DNA of 64,000 nt from Candidula unifasciata (taxonomy: Eukaryota > Mollusca > Gastropoda > Stylommatophora > Geomitridae), in the NCBI GenBank assembly GCA_905116865.2, contig CAJHNH020000491.1:124001-188000 (forward strand). The letters run 5' to 3'. A model generated the notes under the pieces. The model was not told the origin of the DNA. It saw only the letters and a program-made list of their open reading frames with translations, and made no database searches. Every line of letters begins with the position of its first letter. Positions within the stretch are counted from its first letter, which is position 1. This document shows, piece after piece, positions 1 through 10,470 of the stretch. A program made the position numbers and the translations under genes.

Positions 1-261
1 TATTGGCAGGGCACATGCTAATGATGACGATCCTCTTATTCTTATCCAAGTAAAATTATGAGTGAGTGTGTTCTAGAATGTTCTTATTTGCATCGCAATG
101 TAAGTGTGTGTGTATGTGTGCATGCTATAATCATCCTGTTATCAACGCCAGTGTGAATGTTTGTGTTTTAGAATTTTCCTTTTTTCATTACACATGAGTG
201 TATGTATCGAAGAATTTTCTTATCCTCTTTTGCAAGTGAAAGTATTGGTGGCTGTGTTGTA
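1..261. other. Unannotated AT-rich sequence
   Basis: No exon, RNA gene or recognisable repeat was seen. It probably belongs to an intron of gene A, because the first gene A exon in the window lies further right and starts at an acceptor site. Confidence 0.4.
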
Positions 262-515
262 GAATAGACATGCTGTTTCCCTACCAAGCATGTTTTAAAA
301 GCTGACTAATTAGTGGTCTTTCCTTTGAGGTTATGGTACATCTGCCTTAGAGGTAAGGAACCAACAGTCAGCATAGAAATAAGCTAGATCTGTAGAACAG
401 ATATGCACACAGCATCAAATTCTAGGATAAGACCAAAGTCCAAAGGTAAATGAACAACCAGAACTTACTGCTCGAATTTACATCTAGTGAAAGCGGAGAA
501 GATACAAAAGAAGAA
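262..515 (+). mobile_element. S1 SINE copy, diverged
   Basis: This matches the S1 family defined at 46272-46552. The order of landmarks is the same: a 'gactaatta' block, an 'acatctgcc' block, 'aaggaaccaacagtc', a 'gatctgta' block and 'aacaaccagaact', ending in an A/G-rich tail with gaagaa. It is more diverged than other copies and its 5' GC-rich head is degraded. Confidence 0.6.
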
Positions 516-730
516 AAAGTAAAAGAAGAACGAACGAACTTTTTTTTTCAAAGGGTCACAAATTGGGCACACAGGCCTGTCTTACATTCGGCACTTCCAA
601 ACACCCATCTTTCACACTGCAGCTGTATTTTATCAATAAGCATGTTATTTTCATATGATAATATGCATATTATAAATATCAAAAAAAAGAGAAAAAAAAA
701 GAAAAAGCACAAAAGCATGGGTGGTAAAAT

Positions 731-731
<1 letters not shown>
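516..731 (-). mobile_element. Element end linked to a CA array, copy 1
   Basis: A gaacgaacga stretch is followed by about 180 bp shared with 53640-53850 and partly with 7830-7970. Shared landmarks are 'gggtcacaaattgggcac', 'cttacattcgg', 'cacccatctttcacac' and 'taatatgcatatta'. Read on the minus strand it ends in a TTCA/TTCG simple tail, like the 3' end of a LINE or SINE. It abuts a CA array directly at 'gcatgggtg', exactly as copy 3 does. Confidence 0.6.
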
Positions 732-780
<49 letters not shown>

Positions 781-1463
781 AAACACACCCACATACCTTC
801 ACACACACATAAACACACCACATTCACCTACATACATACCTACATACCCACACAGACACGCACATTCCACACATATACAAACATGCAGATATACACACAC
901 AGACACACCCATAGAAACAAATACAGACACACACACAAACAGATATATATACGCGCACATACCCGATCACACACGCAGATACACACATACAGACAACACG
1001 TGCGACACACACACATAAAATCGGCATACACATACAGACACACACATATGCACAAACACACGCAGACAGATACACACACACAGACACACTCAGAGACACA
1101 CAAACACACACAATCGCAGTTACACACGCTGATGCTCACGCAGACACATACAACCACAGACACACACACGCAGAAGCATACGCAGACATTCATACACTCA
1201 GGCACACACACAAATACACGCAGACACAGACACAAGACGCAAAAACATATGCAGACATACATATACACAGGCACACACGCAGACACACATACACACACAT
1301 GTAGACACACTCAGAGACACTACACGCAGATATACACACAAACGCACAGAGACATATACACAGAGACATACACAGATATATACACACAGAGACGCGCATA
1401 TACACAGGTATTCACACAGATGCACATACACACACATGCACATACAAAGACACACACACATGT
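732..1463. repeat. CA microsatellite and CA-rich array
   Basis: A pure CA run (732-778) continues into roughly 690 bp of interrupted CA repeats (gacacaca, tacacaca). Long open frames cross it on both strands because CA repeats contain no stop codons. They translate as Thr-His or Val-Cys runs and are not genes. Confidence 0.95.
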
Positions 1464-1738
1464 GGCGTTGGTAGTCATGTTATCCACAACCTTCTGTCTC
1501 GTGTACTTTCAATCAACTCTGGCACAGATGATCTTCCATGCCATATTGAAGTGTATCTGTACTGACTTTTTCTCTTATGACCTTACTCCTGATATTATCT
1601 CTTCTGGTCACTCCCACATTCTTTCTCAGACAATCCATGGTTCATAACCTGAAAAAAAAGAATTGTTCTAAATGGTAAGAAAGATAGACATCAGTATTGT
1701 AAAATTTGCATGCCTAGGTAGAACATCTATGGCATCAA
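1464..1738. other. Unannotated sequence
   Basis: Nothing recognisable. It lies between the CA array and a LINE remnant, in the presumed gene A intron. Confidence 0.4.
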
Positions 1739-1739
1739 A

Positions 1740-2165
1740 GAATCATTGATGTATACTGTTCATAATAATCATCAACAAGCACCTTGCTGATTAGCTTTTG
1801 TGATCATCACGGCTCAACTGTAGAACAAAAAAGTGCCGGTACTCAAAAAAGTGCCGGTACTCAACAGTTTCTTTAAAACAAAACAAAAAATGCAAGTACT
1901 TACCATAACGTTTCTGCTAAAAAAAAATGGTGCAGGTATTGCCTTGCATTGTCTGCCACTAGAAGAAAAAAATGCCTAGTGATCGTGCTTTTCCATATAA
2001 TGTGATCTCTGACAGCATGTATCAGTTCATGTGCTGATATCCAGCTTTCCATGCAGTGAAAAACTGCTGTCAACAATCTTTCTTTGTTTTCCTCCATCTC
2101 TGTTTCTACAAAACATTCTTGTTGTCACAAATTCCAGTTTTTCTCTTCTTATTTGGTGCCCAGCT
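1740..2165 (-). mobile_element. LINE 3' end remnant
   Basis: Minus-strand translation at 2097-1990 gives a tail containing 'ELIHAVRDHIIWKSTI', the same C-terminal motif as 'ELIHAAGDRRLWRGMIA' near 46.8-47.0 kb. A second tail-like piece (MIT..NQQGA) lies at 1750-1812, so about 170 bp between them may be an insertion carrying a duplicated 'agtgccggtactcaa'. Stops break the frame; it is dead. Confidence 0.5.
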
Positions 2166-2236
2166 TAGCTGGTAAATGTCATCTGACATTCGTCGTTGAT
2201 CCTGTTTAAAAAATAATTCTCTTGTCTTTTTTTCAG

Positions 2237-2382
2237 AATGCTCATGTTTGATCTAGTCAAGAAGAGTCTGCTTATGCTGATAGATAATTTCTCACCCAAA
2301 GTCCACACCAGGATGTTTGAAGTCACAAGGGAAGTAATTGAGAGTGTTTTAGCAGACGCTGCATTGCAAGCACTTACCACAG
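2237..2382 (+). CDS. Gene A, internal exon
   Basis: An internal coding exon of a plus-strand gene that enters from the left. A pyrimidine-rich tract and cag acceptor precede 2237, and cag/gtaggt forms a good donor after 2382. The first base completes a codon, then 48 codons follow, starting MLMFDLVKKSLLM and ending AALQALTTG, leaving phase 1. Composition is helical with a Leu/Val heptad flavour, unlike the repeats around it. The ATG at 2238 directly follows the acceptor, so I read it as internal, although a start there with non-coding upstream exons is possible. I do not recognise the family; the helical repeats could suit a scaffold or HEAT-like protein, which is inference only. Confidence 0.7.
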
Positions 2383-2387
2383 GTAGG

Positions 2388-3117
2388 TTTTGTGTGGGAG
2401 TTTGGTTACCAGTAGGATGGGTTGTTTGTAGTGTGCTGTAAGGGTCTGCACCAGGGTGGGCTTGTTTCTTATGTGATGTAGTGGTTGGCACCAGGGTGGG
2501 TTGTTTGTTTAATGATGCAGTGGTTGCACTAGGATGAGTTGTTTGTTGTGCTGTAAGGGTTTGCATTACACCTGGATGGGTTGTTTGTTGTACTGTAATG
2601 GGTTTGTGTGTGTGTGTGTGTGTGTGCTGTATTTGTTTGCATTACACAAGGATGGGTTGTTTGTTGTACTGTAAGGGTTTGCATCAGAGTGGCTTGTTTG
2701 GTGTGCTGTAATGGTTTGCATTGCACTAGTGTAGGTTGTTTGGTATGTGCTGTAGTGCTTTGCACCAGGTTGGGTTATTTTTTTTTTAATGCTGTAAAGG
2801 TTTGCACAAGGATGAATTGTTTGTTTTGTGCTGTAAGAGTTTGCACAAGGATGAGTTTTTTTTAAATTTTGTAACCATTAACGCCAGGATTATTTGGATG
2901 TGTTGTAATGATTTACATCAGGATGGGTTGTTTATTTTGTGCTGTAGTAGTTTGAACTAATATGGTTTATTTTATTTGTTATTATGGTTTGCTCCTAGAT
3001 TATTTGTTTAATGTGCTGTAATTGTTTCCACCATGATGGTTTGTTTGATGTTTTCGCAATGGTTTATTTGATTTGCTGTAATAGTTTGCATCAGGATGGG
3101 TTGTTTGATATGTGTTT
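2388..3117. repeat. Degenerate TG-rich minisatellite in gene A intron
   Basis: About 19 diverged units of 35-41 bp built around 'gtgctgtaagggtttgca' followed by 'ggatgggttgtttg'. A TG microsatellite sits inside at about 2606-2627. The array begins right behind the donor of the gene A exon. Confidence 0.8.
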
Positions 3118-3217
3118 TAGTGTGGAGACAATTAGGGCTTTTCTTGAGGGCCCCAGTAGCACAGGGCATCTATAGCTCTAGTGGGCAGGAAATGGGTTGA
3201 TTTTTTTTTAAAAAAGG

Positions 3218-4070
3218 GCTCTCCTCCTAACTTCTACCCCGGCAATGTGGTGGCCACACAAATACCCTAACAGGGCCTCAGTCCTGAAACATGCGGACTT
3301 GTCGGACTTCCTGCCGAGGAACAAATCGCGGCAAAACTAGGATCCGCTGAATAGCGAAACAAATGCTCTAACAGGGTCTCAGCGATATGTTAATTGCGGA
3401 CCTGTTTCTGTGACTATGCCTCACCACCGACCACTGACTCGTTCTTTGCCAGCTGCAACATATCAACCGAGAACATAGTCATGATGATGTTTTACTGGAC
3501 GCGCGGCGCTGGGGATGCTGTCAGGTGTGAGTTTAATCGAAGAGCCAGTAAAACATCATCATGACTATGTTCTCAGTTGATATGTTGCAGCTGGCAAAGA
3601 ACGAGCCAGTGCGCACGCTACACTCAGTACTACAGCGACGACAGCGCCACAAGTATCGGTCAGTAGCCACCTGCCGTGCTGCCAAGGACATAGCATCCTG
3701 GCAGGACGAACATACCTGCGTGTTGCGTATTAGCAATTGCAAATCGACAGGTCTCACATCAACCGCTGCTAAATCCTCAATCGGAAGAACAGTATCGTTA
3801 ATCTGCGTCGGAGCGTGTTGTATCCCCGCCATGTCGCTTTTATCGTCTGTAATGTTGCGTGTCTCGAAATTGTCAGCGTTCACTATTATCGTCTGCTACT
3901 ATCGTCTGCAGTGCTTTTATCGTCTGCTACTATCGTCTACAGTGTTGCGTTTCTTGAAATTGACTTGTAATCCTAGTTTTGCCGTGATTTGCAGGAAGTC
4001 GCGCATTTTTCATAGGACTGAGGCCCTGTTAGGGTATTTGTTTCACTGGGGTAGAAGTTCGGAGGAGAGC
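3218..4070 (-). mobile_element. Merlin-like DNA transposon, rearranged
   Basis: The ends are inverted repeats: 'gctctcctcc' at 3218 pairs with 'ggaggagagc' ending at 4070, and similarity extends inward about 70 bp through 'aataccctaacagggcctca'. An internal perfect-looking hairpin has arms at 3441-3498 and 3545-3602 (58 bp, one mismatch, 46-bp loop). The minus strand carries the transposase start described separately. Flanks are A/T-rich, so the target duplication is unclear (taaaaaagg against taaaagttg at best). It is non-autonomous. Confidence 0.7.
3533..3883 (-). pseudogene. Truncated IS1595/ISXO2-type (Merlin) transposase, N-terminal part
   Basis: A 116-residue frame shows CSSC near residue 58, then DRYLWRCRRCSTEC, then VRTGSFF and a hydrophobic helix with MMMFYWLF. 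That order (CxxC, W-R-C, R-x-G-S-F-F) is the zinc-ribbon start of ISXO2/IS1595-like transposases, the family to which eukaryotic Merlin elements belong. The DDE catalytic part is absent: the frame stops where the internal inverted duplication begins. In the cell it would have bound its own terminal repeats; this copy cannot cut DNA. Confidence 0.7.
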
Positions 4071-4123
4071 TAAAAGTTGTTTTATTAGGTTTTGTAGTTG
4101 ACATGATACATATCTAATTTCAG

Positions 4124-4269
4124 ATGTGGAGTTTGTGACCAGTCTAGTTCAGCAGTTGGAAAATGTTCGACAAGCCTTTCATGATCCTCATCCTGTGGCA
4201 TCATTGGCTGAAAGCATCAAACTCCTGCTTGTATCTAAGGAAAGACCCCAGGAGAACCAACAAAACTGA
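4124..4269 (+). CDS. Gene A, last exon
   Basis: The acceptor 'tatctaatttcag' precedes 4124. Two bases complete the phase-1 codon left by the exon ending at 2382 (G|AT, Asp), then 47 codons and TGA at 4267-4269. The peptide begins VEFVTSLVQQLENVRQ and ends KERPQENQQN. Predicted helices and the phase match with the preceding exon support a real C-terminus. A possible AATAAA lies at 4528-4533. I do not recognise the protein family. An alternative last exon of the same phase is at 6180. Confidence 0.7.
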
Positions 4270-4284
4270 TTTAACTGTGATTCT

Positions 4285-4512
4285 GGTTGCACAAGAAATA
4301 TGGTTGTATAAGACATATAGCGCTACATCTGGTTGTACAAGAAATGTATATCTACATTTAATCGCACACAAAAAATATGTAGCTAAATTTGCGTGAAAAA
4401 CACATTTAATTGTATCTGGGTGCACAAGAAATGTATGGTTACATTTGGTGGTACAAGAAATATTTAGCAACATTTGGGTGTACAAGAAATATTTAGCAAC
4501 ATTTGGGTGTAG
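4285..4512. repeat. Short minisatellite in gene A 3' region, left part
   Basis: About eight diverged units of 27-30 bp around 'gtacaagaaatat' and 'acatttggg'. The same unit reappears at 5925-6122, so one array was probably split by the DNA between them. Confidence 0.75.
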
Positions 4513-4527
4513 AAAAAATATGCATAT

Positions 4528-4533
4528 AATAAA
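4528..4533 (+). promoter_or_regulatory. Possible polyadenylation signal, gene A
   Basis: AATAAA about 260 bp after the TGA at 4267-4269. This is the first such hexamer downstream, but such hexamers are common by chance in DNA this AT-rich. Confidence 0.3.
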
Positions 4534-5304
4534 CAAACAGACAATGTATTGATAAGCACTCATAGAAAGATAAAGAAAGACAGAAGGACACACCAGACAA
4601 TATAAAAACCAAAGGCAAAATTGGGAGATGTGAGCCAGCGTCATTGTACACGGTTATAAACCATAAGTGCTCTGCCACCAGTACTGAAAGCTGATGAGAA
4701 ACTGTCCGTCTTTGTCGCTGTCTGCACTCAACTCCATAGCTACAGCGACGTTCCTCCATTTACCCCAGAGCATTAACTCTGAGACCCATTCCCTAGATGC
4801 TGGGTGAACCCCTGAAACCGCCTGCTAACAAACACCAGCTGTGGGCTGCAGCCAGTTGCAGCTGGATTTGACAGCCAGTCTTCTATCCACTGTGCTAACG
4901 TGACCCCAGAAAAACCAAAAGCTATGGTAACCGTGTCAGGAATCAAACCTGTCACCTCTAAATGATGGATACGCCTCGCTGTGGAAACAAGTGTTCTAAG
5001 ATACATTACCAGCTAGGCAGCCTTATAAAAGGTGTCTTCATTAGCCATGTCTGTCGTAGAGCTTGAAATCCACAGCTATTGATTACAGAATTCATCTCAA
5101 ACCATTGAAATGGAACTACAAGTTACAGAAATGTATATTAACCAAGCATACGTCAAATTACAAACACAATAATAGTTTTACGTCAGGCCTTAATGCTGTG
5201 ACTAGAATACAACAAACATCTGAAAAATAGATTTCATTGGTCGGTTCCATTGTGTTACACGTGATACACATAAACAGAGGGCGAATTCTTGAGGCCATAG
5301 AAAC
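4534..5304. other. Unannotated sequence between array parts
   Basis: No exon or known repeat recognised. Together with the mariner remnant it forms the DNA that separates the two halves of the 28-bp array. Confidence 0.35.
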
Positions 5305-5311
5305 CTACGAG

Positions 5312-5858
5312 GGGAAGTCATTAAGTAAAGGCAATTGCATTAATAAGTTTTTTTTTTTTTTAAAGCAGCCGGAACAAAATTATTTTGTGTCCTGTTTCTC
5401 TACATAGTCTCCCTGCCTGGCAACACATGTAGTCCACCAGTTTACAAGATTTTGGATGCCCGCCAGGCAGAAGCTTTTGGGTGTGGCCAGTAACCAGGTT
5501 TGCATCATCGACATCCCCTCATTGTCATCTGCAAATCTCTGACCCCACAAATCTACCTTCAGTAGGCCAAACAAATGAAAGCCCAATAGTGCCAAGTCTG
5601 GGCTGTACTCTGGATGTTTCAGTGTTTCATACCGCAGTCTGTAGAGTATCCACTATATGGGCAGCCATGTGGAACGGGCCTACGCAAAGAAAAAAGGAAT
5701 AATACCTCGTTGCTCTTCTTTGGTGCATGTTAACAGTGCTGTGGCCATCTTGGTTGAGCTGTTGCACATACACATGCTGCTAAATCGTCACAACATATAC
5801 TTTGCATACTATTCCATGCAGACTATATGATACAGTTGCCTTTACTTAATTGATCGGC
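5312..5858 (-). mobile_element. Mariner element remnant
   Basis: Inverted ends share 'attaagtaaaggcaa' at 5320-5334 and its complement at 5836-5850. The interior encodes the C-terminal part of a mariner transposase on the minus strand. At about 550 bp it is far below the usual 1.3 kb, so most of the 5' coding part is deleted. Confidence 0.75.
5380..5630 (-). pseudogene. Mariner transposase C-terminal fragment
   Basis: The minus strand reads HPEYSPDLALLGFHLF, then GQRFADDNEG, then a WL..PKSF segment and CVARQGDYVEK. These are the C-terminal landmarks of mariner transposases. In the family the first motif normally ends in SD(F/Y)HLF, where the Asp is the third catalytic residue; here the position is Gly, so this copy is catalytically dead as well as truncated. 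The first two catalytic Asp residues are not present. Confidence 0.8.
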
Positions 5859-5924
5859 AGTCATAGAAGGAAGTAGAAAGATAGGACACGCTAGATCAGT
5901 TTTTCTCAACATTTACAAGAATTA

Positions 5925-6122
5925 TATAAATACACTTGGAAACACAAGAAAGATAGTTTTATTTAGGTGTACAAGAAATATGTTACTGCATTTGATTGCA
6001 AAAAAAGTCTTAAGTTGTACAAGAAAAGTATAGCTACATTTGATTGCTCAAGAAATATATAATTTTATTTGGGTTTACAAGAAATATGTAGTTACATTTG
6101 GTTGCACAAGAAATATATAGCC
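5925..6122. repeat. Short minisatellite, right part
   Basis: About seven units of the same 27-30 bp repeat as 4285-4512 ('tacaagaaatat', 'acatttggttgcac'). It ends about 55 bp before the candidate acceptor at 6179. Confidence 0.75.
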
Positions 6123-6179
6123 CAAAAAAAGTGTACACCTGTAAAAGAACAGTAATTATTTGTTATACTTTTTATTCAG

Positions 6180-6226
6180 CAACGCCTGAGCCACAGATGG
6201 CAGCTGAAGATGCAGAGGAGAATTGA
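6180..6226 (+). CDS. Gene A, possible alternative last exon
   Basis: A strong pyrimidine tract and 'ttttattcag' precede 6180. Two bases complete a phase-1 codon (G|CA, Ala), then 14 codons reading TPEPQMAAEDAEEN and a TGA at 6224-6226. The phase equals that left by the exon ending at 2382, so it could replace the 4124-4269 exon by alternative splicing. It cannot follow that exon, which contains its own stop and no usable donor of the right phase. Acidic, repeat-free composition is gene-like, but 14 residues is weak evidence. AATAAA at 6468-6473 could end it. Confidence 0.35.
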
Positions 6227-6229
6227 TAA

Positions 6230-7825
6230 AACATACACAACCTCTTTTGTAGATGGTTGAGAACTAGTGTATTTTTGAAAATACTGGATGACAAAATCCA
6301 GACGAAGATCCAAGAATTGAGACGAAGGTCTGTTATTGAAAATACTGCATGACAAAATCTTTTTAAAAAAAGATCGTTTTGGAACATTGGGGTTTTGACT
6401 TTGCAGAATTCAAGACAGAAGGTATTTGAGTGACAGATGACTTCAACTTTAGTCTGAAGTACGATGAAATAAATTGTACACATACATAATATTCAGCATG
6501 AAATCTAAATTATGGTTATTCTTGTTGCCAGATTGCAGATTTGTTGTTATGCCTACTTAGTGCTGATCAGTGTTGTGTTTAATTATCTGGCATTATAAAA
6601 GATGTTGTACTTTTCTGTATTGTCTGCAAGATGTTATTTCTTTAAAAACAAATGTGTACACAGTTGATGTGAGCATCAGCAAGTCTCCATTTATGATTTC
6701 ATTTTAAACTAATGAAGATGTATCTTTCTTTCCCTTAAACTGTTTGATTTTTCATACAGGCATTCCATTTTATCATCAAAATCAGACAACATTTTCCAGT
6801 GTGCCATTTCACCTTTACTGGAGACCAGTACTTGAAGGCTAATGTTCCTTGTATTTGAAGGCTGTTTATTTCAAGCATTTTTAACTTGAGGCTGTATACA
6901 TAGCCGATAGTTATTACTAAACTGCTTATAATTTTGTTATTGTCCTCTTGATAACAGCGTTGGTTGTGAATATTTTAAAATCAAAACTTGAATAAGTGAA
7001 CCGAGATCTTATAACCGTTACTAAAAGAAATCCTACTCCAACCTTTAACCCTGTCATCCTGGAAACTCTTTAAAAAAGAGGTTGTGATCCCGCAGGAGTT
7101 CCCTAAAATTATCCTAGTTTAAAAAAAAAAATTACATTTGACATAAGTCACTAATTTTGTTTGAAGTTTCACAGAATTGTTTGAAAATATATTTATCTAC
7201 ATTTAAACAAAAGATTTCCTGAAATATGTTAAGGGAGTATCAGTTAACACAAATAGAGTGAAGCATCAAATAAAAAAGTCTCCTGGAGCCTAGAAAATAT
7301 GTTATGGGGTGACTCGTGCCTCGACCCAGTGATCTGTGTCCCTGATACTATGGGGAAAATTATGGTGTCAAAATGGCTTTATAAAATCCCATTAGTTTCA
7401 CAGGAAAATCCCTAATATTATTTTTAGTAAATATATTCATATCCTGACCTTCTAAACACTGTATGGTGCAAACACAGCCTATAGAAATAAATAAGCTTCT
7501 AAAAACGTCACTATAGCTGCCTTTTTGAAGTGACTCTCACAAGGGATTGGACAGCCAGATGTGTCTGTTTTTTTTGGCTTCTTTGGGCGACAGGGTCAAG
7601 AGTTCATATATGATCAAAGTTTAAATATCAGGTATTAATGTTTACATACTTTCCTTAACAAACTTTCCTTAACCTATTTATTCCTCAGTGCTATTTAGAA
7701 GTAGCAGATCATAGGTCACATTTATTTTGAAATATTTTGTCCACTACTTGATGTTGGTCTTGTTCGTGAACTTGATGGTTTTGCCCATTGCATGCTTCAG
7801 TCACAGGAGGTAGACAGGAAATATA
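6230..7825. other. Intergenic AT-rich sequence
   Basis: No exon, RNA gene or repeat family recognised, apart from a possible AATAAA at 6468-6473. Short reading frames here have no gene-like composition. Confidence 0.4.
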
Positions 7826-7829
7826 GATA

Positions 7830-7972
7830 GAGGAATGAACGAACAAACAACACTCTGTTTTTGAAGGGTCACAAATTGGGCACTCATCTTTCACACAGCA
7901 ATTTTATTTTATCTTTAAAGCATGTTAATGTTCATATAGCAATATGCATAATATGGGTATCAAGTTAAAAAC
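7830..7972 (-). mobile_element. CA-linked element end, copy 2, truncated
   Basis: Shares gaatgaacgaac, 'gggtcacaaattgggcac', 'catctttcacacagca' and a 'caatatgcata' block with copies 1 and 3. It stops before the point where the others meet a CA array, and no array follows. Confidence 0.55.
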
Positions 7973-8269
7973 AGTGTGGGAGACAATCAGCAAAGATTTG
8001 TTTTCAGCATTTTGTCATGGCATAGAAGGATTTCAGCATACAAACATCACAGTATGCTGAGAAGCATAATAACCAACGCCAGTGAGCAAGGCAGTCGATA
8101 ATTGTAAGTTCAAATATATTGTTACAAAATAGTTCTAATAATACACTTTAATGAGGTTTTATCCCATATTTTAGCGCCAGTCACATAAAAATGGTGACAG
8201 CATTTTTCGTTTTTATGGTTTGTCAGCAAAACATTAATAACTCTGTGTCCCAATGTCGGACGCAATTTT

Positions 8270-8465
8270 TGTTGTTGTTTTAATGCCCTACCCTGGCTAT
8301 TGCTGGGAGAGCCCTAATATAACCCAGCCTTTGGGTTGAACAGGGTTTCTGGGACCTGTCCCCGGGGGATCCTCATCTGAATGGGGGCACTTTTTGTCAC
8401 TGGGTATTTATCCCTCGGGGTGATGTCCTGGTGGGGTTGAATGTCAATCTGTCATCAAAGCAAAT
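8270..8465 (+). mobile_element. S5 repeat, copy 1
   Basis: A 190-bp interspersed repeat with landmarks 'ccctaccctggc', 'gtttctgggacct', 'gatcctcatc', 'gggtatttatccct' and 'gatgtcctggtgggg'. Further copies are at 18865-19050 (+) and 12308-12510 (-). No coding capacity and no tRNA-like head was seen. Confidence 0.65.
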
Positions 8466-9180
8466 TTTTTTTTTGTGTCCCTGCAGTTTAAAAAAAACGG
8501 GGCAAAATTATTGAAAACACTGCCATATTTTTGCTGCAGTGATGAAATTTAGCAAAACTGTTGTCGTATATTTTAGCTTGCAATAAAATAAACAAAGGAT
8601 TTCTACAAGACATTGACTGTGATAGGTAAATGTTGACTGCAATAGTCCATTGTTGGCTCCAGTTTTTGTGTGTTTTTTTTATATGGGGACAATCAGTTGT
8701 TTTTTTTATTAAGTAAATAGCATTTAGTACTGATTACTCACGTCCTATATTACCTTCCGAATGACATACTGCGATGAGTTAGACACCCAACCAATATTGT
8801 TGAACATGTTTACAAACGTATGTAATACTTCCTCACATTCTAAGGAAGCAGTTTGTTTAACCTCACCCCCAACCCACCTGCACACGGCCCCTTTCCAGCC
8901 ACTTACGAAAATCTGCAATGAAAAGTCAGATGGTATATTTTTTTACATTTCTTATATGTTTGAATTTTCAGGTGGCAATTTTAATATTAGATATATTTTA
9001 CACAGTATTTTGTATGGAGTGGTTGATTTCTGTACTGTTATTGTTGCTGAGAATTTTGAATACCATCAAATACTTTCATCCCACCTGCTAATGAAGACAG
9101 TATGCAGCTGTGAAATCCTTTCTAAAAATGACTTTATATTTTACTTATCTTTGTGCAAAGTTATGTCAGGTCTCAAAATT
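8466..9180. other. Unannotated AT-rich sequence
   Basis: Nothing supported. A 229-residue frame beginning at 8761 runs through here into the degenerate array that follows; it is rejected as a gene. Confidence 0.4.
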
Positions 9181-9640
9181 CTTGATTTTACTCTTGTGAT
9201 TTATTCTGTAACTGCTGTGATTTATTTTGTTAGCTCTTATTTATCTTCTAACTGTTATTGTCTATTATTCTGTAACTGTTACGGTTTATTTACAACGGTT
9301 GTGATTTACTTTTTAACCAATATTTGTCTTCTAACTGTTATTGTCTATTATTCTGTAACTGTCATGGTGTGTTTTGCAACTGTTTTTATATTTCTTCTGA
9401 AATTGTGTCATTCATTCTATAATTGTGTTATTTATTCTGAGATTGTTTGATTTATCTATAAAAAAGATTTATCATGAAATGGTGTGAAGTATTCAGTTAT
9501 CCTATGATTTATGCTGTAGTCGTAGGATTTCTTCCATAAGTGCTACCATTTATTTTGTAATTGTACTACATTTCTGCTCCTTGTACTGATTTTTTTTTTT
9601 TGCAGCTTTCATGATTTCTGCTGTAATTGTTTATTGATCC
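9181..9640. repeat. Degenerate T-rich tandem repeat
   Basis: Irregular units of about 22-45 bp built on 'ttattctgtaactgtta', with two longer near-identical copies of a 'cttctaactgttattgtc' segment near 9240 and 9330. It explains the long open frame that ends at 9450. Confidence 0.55.
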
Positions 9641-10204
9641 CATGACCATTGTATCATACAAGCAGTGGTGGTGTAGTGGTTTGTGCCCCAGCCCAGCATT
9701 GTATTTGTTCTGCAGAGAATCTTCAACAATCAATGTAAGAATAATTTCTTTAGTAGTCTCCCTTTATGCCAGGCCTCATAGTGCGGCAGCCTGCAGTCTT
9801 TCTGACATTAAATCAGCCCTGCTGTATGGGCCAGTAACACAATAGACAACAAAAGCAGTTAATAATAAAATTAAACCCATTCAATAAGTGTAGGACTTCC
9901 CAGCCCCCGTGTGAGTCCCACATCCTCATTTTGGGGGACAAAATAGAATAGACCCACTGCTGGTTTATTTATATTTTTTCATACCACACCGTTGAAACTG
10001 TTTTAAGACTGTGATATTGTATTACATCACTGGAAACTGTCCTTGTCATATTATATTTTTTTTCTCTAAACATAGATGGATATACACAGAATTACTTGGC
10101 ATTTAGGCAAAGGTTAAATGCTGCTGCATTTAAAAAAAAAAAAAATTGGAATAACGTCAGACGCTGCAGTGGTTTATTAGTCAGTCACATCACATACAGC
10201 TCAC
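9641..10204. other. Unannotated sequence
   Basis: No gene. A stretch around 9665-9700 vaguely resembles a SINE head ('gtggtgtagtgg') but lacks the rest of a known family. Confidence 0.3.
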
Positions 10205-10206
10205 CT

Positions 10207-10470
10207 GTTGTTTATTAGAATATCATATCACATCGAACTCGACAATAGTTAATTAGAATATTGTATCTCATCAGCCTTGACTATAGTTAATTAGAATATC
10301 ATATCTCATCAGCCTTGACTATAGTTAATTGGAATATCATATCTCATCGACCTTGACTATAGTTAACTGGAATATCATATCTCATCCACCTTGACTATAG
10401 TTAATTGGAATATCATATCTCATCCACCTTGACTATAGTTAATTGGAATATCATATCGCACCAAACTCAG
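10207..10470. repeat. 38-bp minisatellite
   Basis: About seven units of 38 bp: 'agttaattagaatatcat' then 'atctcatcagccttgactat'. Later units carry aattgg for aattag and catccacc for catcagcc. Confidence 0.85.

Noticed and set aside
721..1647. 308-residue plus frame and several minus frames
   Set aside because: Translation of a CA-rich array into Thr/His or Val/Cys runs; no start context, domain or splice support.
8761..9450. 229-residue plus frame
   Set aside because: Low-complexity T-rich tandem repeats; no splice sites, no domain.
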